Positions 22,333-28,013 of a stretch of 28,013 nucleotides of DNA are shown here, in pieces. The notes under the pieces are model-generated. The model searched no databases and was not told where the DNA came from. It saw nothing but the letters and a program-made list of their open reading frames with translations. The number at the start of each line of letters is the position of its first letter. Position 1 is the stretch's first letter. Source of the DNA: DASXMR01 sp036495525 (GTDB lineage Bacteria; Actinomycetota; Actinomycetes; Streptosporangiales; Streptosporangiaceae); NCBI GenBank assembly GCA_036495525.1, contig DASXMR010000039.1:1-28013 (forward strand), given 5' to 3'. Both the position numbers and the translations under genes were made by a program.

Positions 22333-23538
22333 TCAGTCGGCGACAAGCCCGGCCGCCGCGGCGTAGCCAGCGATCATCGCCCGCGCCACCGCCGCGACCG
22401 CCTCGTCCGGCGGCAGGAAGGCGGCGTGATGCAGACCTGGCTGCGCGGCCGCTCCGGCATCGGCGACGCCGAGGAACATCATCAGGCTCGGCGCGATGTC
22501 CCGGTAGTAAGCGAAGTCGTCGGAACCGCAGGAGCGCATCGGCTCGGCCACCGTGAGCCCCGAGCGGCGGAGCCACTCATCCGTCGCCGCGGCCAGCCCG
22601 GCGTCGTTGACCAGGGCCGGGTCGCCGGTCGTGACGTCGAGCCTGGCCTGGCAGCCGGACGCCGCCGCGGCGTGGCCGGCGATCGAGGTGATCAGCGCGA
22701 GCACGTCCTGACGGTCGTCGGGCCGCAGTACCCGGATCGTGCCCTCAGCTACCGCCGTCGCCGGGATGACGTTCGCCGCCGTTCCGGCCAGCAGCCGGCA
22801 CACCGAGACCACCACCGGGTGCATCGGGTCGGTGCGACGGCTGACCACCTGCTGCAGCGCGACGATGACCTGGCTCAGCGCCAGCACCGGGTCGCGGGCC
22901 TGGTGCGGGTAAGCGGCGTGCCCGCCAGATCCGGTGACCGTCAGGACGAACGAGTCTGAGCCGGCGTTGACGGCGCCGGCCCCGGTAGCGACTGAGCCCC
23001 AGCCGACGCCCGGGTGCACGTGCACAGCCAGCATGGCCCGCACCTGGTGCTGCTGCAGCAGCCCCGACCCGGCGATCGATACCGCGCCGGACGGGCTGGC
23101 CTCCTCGCTTGGCTGAAACACCCCGAGCAGCGCGGCAGGCGGCTGCTGGAGCAGCGAGGCACGGCCGAAGGCCAGCAAGACCGCGACGAGAGCGGCCAGG
23201 TGCACATCGTGCCCGCAGGCGTGCATCGCCCCGTTCGCCGACGCGAAGCTGGCACCGGTCTGCTCGGCCAGCGGCAGGGCGTCGAGCTCCGCACGCAGCC
23301 CGACCGCCGGGCCGGCCCGCTGCCCGGCCCGCACCAGCAGCCCGGGGTCTGCGACGCTGGCCGCAGTCAGGCCCTCCAGGCCAGCCAGGGCTGCCGCGAC
23401 CGCGGCCGAGGTGCGGTGCTCCTGCCAGCTGAGCTCGGGATCCTGGTGCACCCGGCGCCGCAACTCGCCGGCCCCGGGCAGCACCGCGTCGAGCTGCTCG
23501 GACAGCAGGCGGGCGAAGCCCGCCAGGTCCGGGCTCAT
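22333..23538 (-). CDS. M20-family amidohydrolase (aminoacylase type)
   Basis: This 401-residue metal-dependent hydrolase resembles IAA-amino acid hydrolases and hippurate hydrolases. Metal-binding motifs are HACGHDVH (106-113), PSEEA (143-147) and the C-terminal LHHAAFLPPDEAV, with the dimerisation-domain His in GSGGHAAYPH (203-212). It should cleave N-acyl amino acids or similar amides. The ATG at 23538 (MSPDLAGFARLL) matches the family start; the extension from 23679 is Pro/Gly-rich and overlaps the upstream gene. The gap to the upstream TIM-barrel hydrolase is 97 bp on the same strand, so the two may be co-transcribed and act in one catabolic route. Confidence 0.93.
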   Translation of the reverse strand: MSPDLAGFARLLSEQLDAVLPGAGELRRRVHQDPELSWQEHRTSAAVAAALAGLEGLTAASVADPGLLVRAGQRAGPAVGLRAELDALPLAEQTGASFASANGAMHACGHDVHLAALVAVLLAFGRASLLQQPPAALLGVFQPSEEASPSGAVSIAGSGLLQQHQVRAMLAVHVHPGVGWGSVATGAGAVNAGSDSFVLTVTGSGGHAAYPHQARDPVLALSQVIVALQQVVSRRTDPMHPVVVSVCRLLAGTAANVIPATAVAEGTIRVLRPDDRQDVLALITSIAGHAAAASGCQARLDVTTGDPALVNDAGLAAATDEWLRRSGLTVAEPMRSCGSDDFAYYRDIAPSLMMFLGVADAGAAAQPGLHHAAFLPPDEAVAAVARAMIAGYAAAAGLVAD

Positions 23539-23635
23539 CGGCGGCCCGTTGCCAGCGGCGCGGCCGAACCGAGCGGGCCGGCCGGGCAGAGCGGCCCGGC
23601 CTGGCAGCACGTCACCGGCCGGCCCACCGGGCCGC

Positions 23636-24745
23636 TCACCAGGACAGCCCCTGGTAGACCCGCCGCGCGTTCCCGGCATAGATCAGCTCGGCGATCTGGT
23701 CGGCGTCCTGCCTGGTGCAGTCCCCGGCCGCCACCCACCGGTCGAGCACCGCGGTCAGCCCGCGCCGGAACAGCGCGGTTCCGGCCAGGTACAGCTCGGC
23801 CAGGCCGAAGGCGTCGGTGCTGAACAGCAGCTTGTGGAACGGCGCCAGCTCGAGCGCATGCGCGATGATGCCCTGGCTCTGCGGGCCGGTGTAATGCACG
23901 ATGGCGCCGACGTCGAAGTACACGTGCGGGTACACCGCGGCGAGGTACCCGGCCTCGCGCTCGTAGGGATAGCAGTGCAGCAGCATCAGCGGCACGCCGA
24001 GTCCCGCTGTCGCGCGGATGAACCCGGTCATGTGCAGCGGGTCGCAGCGGTGCATGTCCAGGTCCGAGTCGCCGTAGCCGACGTGGAACTGAACCGGCAG
24101 CGAGCGCTCGCTGGCGACATCCACGGCCTGCCACAGCAGCCATCGCAGCAGCACCGGGTGGCTGACCCTGGTCCGGTCACCCGAGCCGAGCCACTGCCCG
24201 GCCGCGTCAGCCGCCTCGGCATCGGAAGGCCTGGCCGGGTCGAAGTCCAGCCCGAAGCGATACGCGATGATCGACTTGAAGCCGACCGACTCGGCCGCCT
24301 GGCGGCGCAGCTCCGGGCCGACCCCGGCGACGAATTCCGCTGCCGTCCCGCTGACGGCCGCCACCTGCTCGGCGACGCCCTCGATCCTGGTGATGACGCT
24401 TGCCCGTGCGCCCGACGCCTGCGCCATCTCCCCCGGCGACAGGATCGGCGCCGGAACGTACCCGGTGTCCACCAGCAGGTGGGTGATGCCGGTGGCGGCC
24501 AGCAGCCGCCGGTTCACCTCAGCCGCGCCGAGCTCGGCGCGGCGCTCCAGGTAGCGCTCGGCCGGCGCGAGCGGCTCCAGGTCCAGTGCTGGCGCGCACC
24601 AGCGGCGGATCGCCAGGCCCATCGGAGTGCCGAAGTGGCTGGTGCCGACCGGGGCCGGCCCGTCCGACTCGGACATGAGCTGCTCGAAGGCCGCCCGGTC
24701 CAGCTCGCTGCCGGTAACGCCATGGCAATGGTGATCGACCAGCAC
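23636..24745 (-). CDS. TIM-barrel amidohydrolase family protein
   Basis: This 369-residue metal-dependent hydrolase has HHCH at 5-8 (His6 and His8 as the HxH pair), Lys157 in GFKSII as a possible bridging lysine, His221 in QFHVGYGDSD, His257 in LLHCYPY and Asp311 in STDAFGL. These fit the PF04909 amidohydrolases, which include the N-terminal domain of FluG-type proteins and decarboxylases. The GTG at 24745 has GGGAGGGA upstream. The substrate is unknown. It is followed by the M20 amidohydrolase, and both cut C-N bonds. A transporter, if any, lies elsewhere. Confidence 0.85.
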   Translation of the reverse strand: MLVDHHCHGVTGSELDRAAFEQLMSESDGPAPVGTSHFGTPMGLAIRRWCAPALDLEPLAPAERYLERRAELGAAEVNRRLLAATGITHLLVDTGYVPAPILSPGEMAQASGARASVITRIEGVAEQVAAVSGTAAEFVAGVGPELRRQAAESVGFKSIIAYRFGLDFDPARPSDAEAADAAGQWLGSGDRTRVSHPVLLRWLLWQAVDVASERSLPVQFHVGYGDSDLDMHRCDPLHMTGFIRATAGLGVPLMLLHCYPYEREAGYLAAVYPHVYFDVGAIVHYTGPQSQGIIAHALELAPFHKLLFSTDAFGLAELYLAGTALFRRGLTAVLDRWVAAGDCTRQDADQIAELIYAGNARRVYQGLSW

Positions 24746-24957
24746 CGTGTTCCCTCCCGCGTGGCAGAGCCGCCAGCGGCGCTGCGGATCAGAGGCGCAG
24801 GTCGCTGGCGGGCGATGATCGTCATTATGCGGGCCGGCGGGTCGCGCCGGCCCGGGTATCGGCTGGCGCCGCTGCCGCCGCCTGGGCTGGCCGGCCGGTC
24901 AGGCGAACGGCGCCTGAATCCTGGCTGGCGGCCGCCGTGGCCGCGCGCCCGGCTGGC

Positions 24958-24963
24958 TAGTAT
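24958..24963 (+). promoter_or_regulatory. Candidate -10 element for the NDK gene
   Basis: TAGTAT fits TANNNT. A transcript starting near 24970 would have a leader of about 39 bases including GGAGAGG. It also excludes the GTG at 24964 as the NDK start. No clear -35 is seen. The 263-bp divergent gap holds no other recognised element. Confidence 0.35.
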
Positions 24964-25008
24964 GTGCGGGCGCAACCGCGGGCAGAACCATCACTGGAGA
25001 GGATCACT

Positions 25009-25512
25009 ATGGCTGACGTCACCGGGATAGAGCGGACGCTCGTACTGCTCAAGCCCGACGCAGTGGCACGAGGCCTGGTCGGGCGCGTGCTCACGCGGTT
25101 CGAGGACGCCCTGCTGAAGATCGTCGCCGGCAAGATGGTCTGGATGGACGCGGAGCTGACCAGGCAGCACTACTTCGACCTGGAGGACCGGTTCGGCCCG
25201 GCTGTGTACAACTCGATGGCCCAGTTCATGCAGACCGGCCCCGTGTTCGCGCTCGTGCTGGAAGGCGTGGACGCGATCGCGTGCGTCCGCAAGATCGTCG
25301 GCTCGACCTATCCGGATCAGGCCACGCCAGGCACCATCCGCGGCGACTTCGCGCACATGAGCCGCGCCTACGCCAACGCGCACGGCATCGCGGTGGCCAA
25401 CCTGGTGCACGCGTCAGGCAACGCCGACGAGGCGGCGCACGAGATCGACGTCTGGTTCAGCAAGGCCGAGCTGTTCGACTACCAGACCGCCGCCTGGAAG
25501 TACGTCAACTAG
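25009..25512 (+). CDS. ndk: Nucleoside diphosphate kinase, long archaeal-like form
   Basis: This 167-residue protein exchanges the terminal phosphate between nucleoside tri- and diphosphates. Motifs are TLVLLKPDAVARGLVG (10-25, Lys15), the PGTIRGDF loop (107-114) and the phospho-acceptor His134 in NLVHASGN. It is longer than the usual 135-140 residue bacterial enzyme: about 12 extra residues (HMSRAYANAHGI) lie between RGDF and the active His, and a tail ends YQTAAWKYVN. The insertion is typical of archaeal and some candidate-phylum NDKs. The usual HGSDS is HASGN, with Asp replaced by Gly. The ATG at 25009 follows GGAGAGG. The GTG at 24964 overlaps the last base of a -10-like element and is rejected. 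Confidence 0.92.
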   Translation: MADVTGIERTLVLLKPDAVARGLVGRVLTRFEDALLKIVAGKMVWMDAELTRQHYFDLEDRFGPAVYNSMAQFMQTGPVFALVLEGVDAIACVRKIVGSTYPDQATPGTIRGDFAHMSRAYANAHGIAVANLVHASGNADEAAHEIDVWFSKAELFDYQTAAWKYVN

Positions 25513-25533
25513 CTGCCCTGGCCGGGCTGCGGG

Positions 25534-25599
25534 GGCTGGCTGGCCTGCTGGGGCTGGCTGGCCTGCGGGGTGGCTGGCCTGCGGAGGCTGGCTGGCGGG
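25534..25599. repeat. 18-bp imperfect tandem repeat after ndk
   Basis: The unit GGCTGGCTGGCCTGCGGG occurs about 3.5 times (25534, 25552, a 16-base variant at 25570, then a partial copy). It lies in the 155-bp gap between ndk and the PaiB-like gene and has no evident function. Confidence 0.7.
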
Positions 25600-25655
25600 C
25601 CCGGCCTCGTTCTACCCGTGCCGCGCCAGCCACGGAAGACCCTCGCCCTGGCCGA

Positions 25656-25661
25656 TAACCT
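25656..25661 (+). promoter_or_regulatory. Candidate -10 element for leaderless PaiB-like gene
   Basis: TAACCT is followed by GAGCCC and the ATG at 25668. It has the same 6-base geometry as the other leaderless candidates in this window and no Shine-Dalgarno. Confidence 0.45.
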
Positions 25662-25667
25662 GAGCCC

Positions 25668-26327
25668 ATGTACATCCCCGCGCACTTCGCCGCTGCGGAC
25701 ATCGATCAGGTGGCACAGCTGGTCGAGCGGGCCGGAGCCGCCGACCTGGTGACATTTGACGGCGAGCGGCTGATCGCCACGCTGCTGCCGGTCATCTGGG
25801 ACTCCTCAGCTGGCCAGCACGGCCGGCTGCTCGGTCACATCGCGCTGGCCAACCCGCAGTGGAAGTCGGCTCGCGGCGGGCTGCCAGGACTCGCGATCGT
25901 GCACGGCCCCCAGGCGTACATCTCACCGTCCTGGTACGCCGCAAAGAAGGAGGACGGCCGGGTGGTGCCGACCTGGAATTACACCACCGTGCACTTCACC
26001 GGGCCGGTGACGTTCCACCAGGACCCGCAGTGGCTGCTGGACATCGTCACCCAGCTGACCGGGCGCTACGAGCACGGGCGGCCCGACCGCTGGCGGGTCG
26101 ATGACGCGCCGGAGGCGTACATCGCCGGGCAGCTGCGCGGCATCGTCGGCGTCGAGCTCACCATCACGCAGATCGAGGCCAAGGAAAAGCTCAGCCAGAA
26201 CCGCGGCGCCGCCGACCGGGCAGGCGTCATCGACGCGCTGAGCGGTGCGCAGGATCAGCAGGAACGCGAGATCGCCGGGCTGATGGCTGACCGGGAAGCG
26301 GCCGGCCAGGCGCCGGCCGGCCAGTAG
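25668..26327 (+). CDS. PaiB-family FMN-binding protein
   Basis: This 219-residue protein matches PaiB, named as an FMN-binding negative regulator of protease and sporulation genes in Bacillus. Conserved parts are MYIPAHFAAADIDQVAQLVE at the start, LLGHIALANPQWK, AYISPSWY, VVPTWNYTTVHFTG and LRGIVGVELTITQIEAKEKLSQNR. The flavin-reductase-like split barrel binds FMN; regulation in actinobacteria is unproven, and a flavin-dependent role is equally possible. The start follows TAACCT by 6 bases. The methyltransferase begins 10 bases after its stop. Confidence 0.93.
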   Translation: MYIPAHFAAADIDQVAQLVERAGAADLVTFDGERLIATLLPVIWDSSAGQHGRLLGHIALANPQWKSARGGLPGLAIVHGPQAYISPSWYAAKKEDGRVVPTWNYTTVHFTGPVTFHQDPQWLLDIVTQLTGRYEHGRPDRWRVDDAPEAYIAGQLRGIVGVELTITQIEAKEKLSQNRGAADRAGVIDALSGAQDQQEREIAGLMADREAAGQAPAGQ

Positions 26328-26337
26328 CGCCGCGACG

Positions 26338-27237
26338 GTGAGCGCGCCCTGGCAGTGGGACGAGACGCTCTACGCGGGCGCCGCGCCGTTTTACCTGGCC
26401 GGCCGGCGCCCTTACCCGCAGGCCATTCCCGGCCTGCTGGCCGAACGGCTGGGACTGGACGGATCGGGCGCCCTGCTCGACGTCGGCTGCGGCCCCGGCT
26501 CGCTGACCCTGCTGCTCGCGCCGCTGTTCCGGCGGACGGTGGGGATCGACGCCGACGCCGGCATGGTCGCGGCGGCCAGCGAGCGCGCCGAGCTGGCCGG
26601 CGCCGGGCAGGTCAGCTTCCGGCAGCTGCGGGCCGAGGAGCTGCCCGCCGGGCTTGGCACCTTCCAGCTGGTGAGCTTCGCGCAGTCGTTCCACTGGACC
26701 AGCCAGCTGCAGGTGGCCGGCACCGTCCGGCAGATGATCGAGCCCGGCGGCGCGTGCCTGCTGCTGTACGGCGCCACCAGCGATGGGGCTGAAGGCAACG
26801 GCCAGCTGGCATACCCGTATCCGCCGCGTGCCGCGATAGGCACACTGGTCGGGCGCTACCTCGGCCCGGTCCGGCGGGCTGGCCGCGGCCAGCGGCCAGG
26901 GTTCCGCCTCGACGGTGACGCCATGCGGCAGGCCGGCTTCGACGGTCCGGAGCGGATCGAGGCAGGCGGCGGCGAGGTGTGGCAGCGGAGCGAGGATGAG
27001 GTGGTCGCCTCCGTGTTCTCGCTGTCCTGGTCTGCCCCAGGGCTATTCGGCGACCGGCGGGCCGATTTCGAGCGGGAGCTGCGAGCCCTGCTGCGCGACG
27101 CCTCGCCGGACGGCTGGTTCTGCGAGGTCTCGCGGCCCATCGCCATCGACCTGTGGCGGCCGCCAGATCGCGCCGCCAGCGGCACCAGCGCGGACCGCGA
27201 CACGGGCAGCTCAGCTGGCCGGCCGCACCGCGGCTGA
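26338..27237 (+). CDS. Class I SAM-dependent methyltransferase
   Basis: This 299-residue protein has motif I LLDVGCGPGSLTLLL (46-60), the acidic end of the second strand in GIDAD, then FQLVSFAQSFHW as the post-motif region typical of methyltransferase domain 11 or 25 proteins of the SmtA/Tam type. The C-terminal third holds an insertion and a polar tail. The substrate is unknown. The GTG at 26338 is used; no clear Shine-Dalgarno is seen, and translation may depend on the PaiB-like gene 10 bases upstream. Confidence 0.9.
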   Translation: MSAPWQWDETLYAGAAPFYLAGRRPYPQAIPGLLAERLGLDGSGALLDVGCGPGSLTLLLAPLFRRTVGIDADAGMVAAASERAELAGAGQVSFRQLRAEELPAGLGTFQLVSFAQSFHWTSQLQVAGTVRQMIEPGGACLLLYGATSDGAEGNGQLAYPYPPRAAIGTLVGRYLGPVRRAGRGQRPGFRLDGDAMRQAGFDGPERIEAGGGEVWQRSEDEVVASVFSLSWSAPGLFGDRRADFERELRALLRDASPDGWFCEVSRPIAIDLWRPPDRAASGTSADRDTGSSAGRPHRG

Positions 27238-27272
27238 CCGGCACGGCCCCAGCCAACCGGACGGAGCAGATG

Positions 27273-28013
27273 ATGACAGATCAAGTGCGCGACCACCTGG
27301 GCAGCTTCGGCATCTGGCGCGCCGGACAGCAGCTGCCCCCGCAGCTCGCCGCCGCGCTCGAGCAGCTCGGCTTCGGCACGCTGTGGGTCGGCAGCTCGCC
27401 GGCCGGCGACCTGACCGGTGTCGAGGAGCTGATCGACGCCACGACGACGCTGAGCCTGGCGACCGGCATCGTGAATATGTGGAAGGACGACGCGCGGCTG
27501 GTCGCCGCCTCGTTCCGCCGCATCGAGGCCCGCCACCCAGGCCGCTTCCTGCTCGGCGTCGGCGCCGGGCACCCGGAGGCCACCAGCCAGTACGCCAGTC
27601 CTTACCAGACTCTCGCGCGCTACCTGGCCGTGCTGCTGGCCGAGGGCGTGCCGGCCGCCAGCGTGGTGCTCGCCGCGCTCGGCCCGCGGATGCTGCGGCT
27701 GGCAGGCGAGCGAGCCGGCGGCGCGCATCCGTACCTAGTCACCACCGAGCACACCAGGCGGGCCCGGCAGATCCTCGGCACCGGGCCACTGCTGGCACCC
27801 GAGCACAAGGCCGTGCTGGACAGCGACCCCGCCAGGGCGCGTGCGCTGGGCCGGGAGCGCGTGCGCAATCCGTACCTCGGCCTGACCAACTACACCAGCA
27901 ATCTCCGCCGCCTCGGCTGGACCGAAGCCGACCTGGCCGACGGCGGCAGCGACGCGCTGATCGACGCGCTGGTGGCGCACGGCAGCGACGAGCAGGTAGC
28001 GGCCAGGCTGCGC
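27273..28013 (+). CDS. LLM-class F420-dependent oxidoreductase (cut by window end)
   Basis: The frame is open for 247 codons to the last base, so the C-terminus lies outside the window. The ATG at 27273 (MTDQVRDHLGSFGIW) follows GGAG by 6 bases; a second ATG at 27270 is adjacent. Family segments are LEQLGFGTLWVGSSPAGDL, TGIVNMWKDDA, HPGRFLLGVGAGHPE and AALGPRMLRLAGERAGGAHPYLVTTEHT. These place it in the luciferase-like F420 group typical of mycobacteria and relatives, distinct from the oxidoreductase at 11355. It starts 36 bases after the methyltransferase stop and is probably in the same operon. Confidence 0.9.
   Translation, partial: MTDQVRDHLGSFGIWRAGQQLPPQLAAALEQLGFGTLWVGSSPAGDLTGVEELIDATTTLSLATGIVNMWKDDARLVAASFRRIEARHPGRFLLGVGAGHPEATSQYASPYQTLARYLAVLLAEGVPAASVVLAALGPRMLRLAGERAGGAHPYLVTTEHTRRARQILGTGPLLAPEHKAVLDSDPARARALGRERVRNPYLGLTNYTSNLRRLGWTEADLADGGSDALIDALVAHGSDEQVAARLR

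Noticed and set aside
23411..25030. 539-codon plus-strand frame opposite the amidohydrolases
   Set aside because: It lies antisense to two well-supported enzymes and has no recognisable motif.
1..28013. CRISPR arrays, tRNA or rRNA genes, transposases, phage genes
   Set aside because: I found no regularly spaced direct repeats with unique spacers, no cloverleaf-like tRNA with a T-loop GTTCRA core, no rRNA core motifs, and no recombinase or transposase proteins.

Overview
This is a GC-rich, gene-dense chromosomal window from an actinomycete. The evidence is the GC-biased third codon positions, frequent GTG starts, 4-base ATGA/GTGA gene overlaps, two F420-type luciferase-like oxidoreductases, an EgtE-type ergothioneine lyase and a DyP-peroxidase/encapsulin pair in the order known from mycobacteria. 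The exact lineage cannot be read from the sequence; a Streptosporangiales-like or other soil actinomycete fits. I see no rRNA, tRNA, CRISPR array, transposase, integrase or phage gene.

Layout. 1-2031 (+) is an ABC export module: the tail of an FtsX-type permease and two ATPases, the first with a C-terminal AbrB-like extension. 2096-3956 has a divergent HTH regulator with a Cys-rich C-terminus facing two small membrane proteins. 4049-6473 (+) has folE, a gap full of inverted repeats, then a fatty-acid hydroxylase/sterol desaturase-family protein coupled to a four-helix membrane protein. 6805-11238 (+) is an exported trio: a lipoprotein with a degenerate M23-like domain, a SPOR plus phosphodiester glycosidase protein, and a Tat-exported phospholipase C-type phosphoesterase. 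A 17-bp hairpin separates it from a convergent F420-type oxidoreductase (-). 12472-13985 (+) couples a TMEM97/EXPERA-like membrane protein to a short-chain dehydrogenase, convergent with a quinone oxidoreductase (-).

15221-17195 (-) is the DyP peroxidase and encapsulin operon; the peroxidase carries a C-terminal cargo-loading peptide, so the pair should form an enzyme-filled protein nanocompartment. Continuing on the minus strand to 24745: a Bax-inhibitor-1 family protein, EgtE, a divergent cytochrome P450, a winged-helix-like protein, a GNAT acetyltransferase, a 533-bp repeat-rich non-coding gap, an M20 amidohydrolase and a TIM-barrel amidohydrolase. 25009-28013 (+) has a nucleoside diphosphate kinase with an archaeal-like insertion, a PaiB-family FMN-binding protein, a SAM methyltransferase and a luciferase-like oxidoreductase cut off by the window end.

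Common themes are redox and oxidative-stress biology (DyP/encapsulin, ergothioneine, F420 enzymes, quinone reductase, possible Fe-S regulator) and envelope lipid chemistry (hydroxylase, phospholipase, TMEM97-like protein). The least ordinary spots are the TMEM97-like/SDR pair, folE beside a hydroxylase from the superfamily that includes a tetrahydrobiopterin-dependent enzyme, the hairpin-rich gap between them with an overlapping upstream ORF, the divergent P450, the archaeal-like NDK, and a set of genes that look leaderless.
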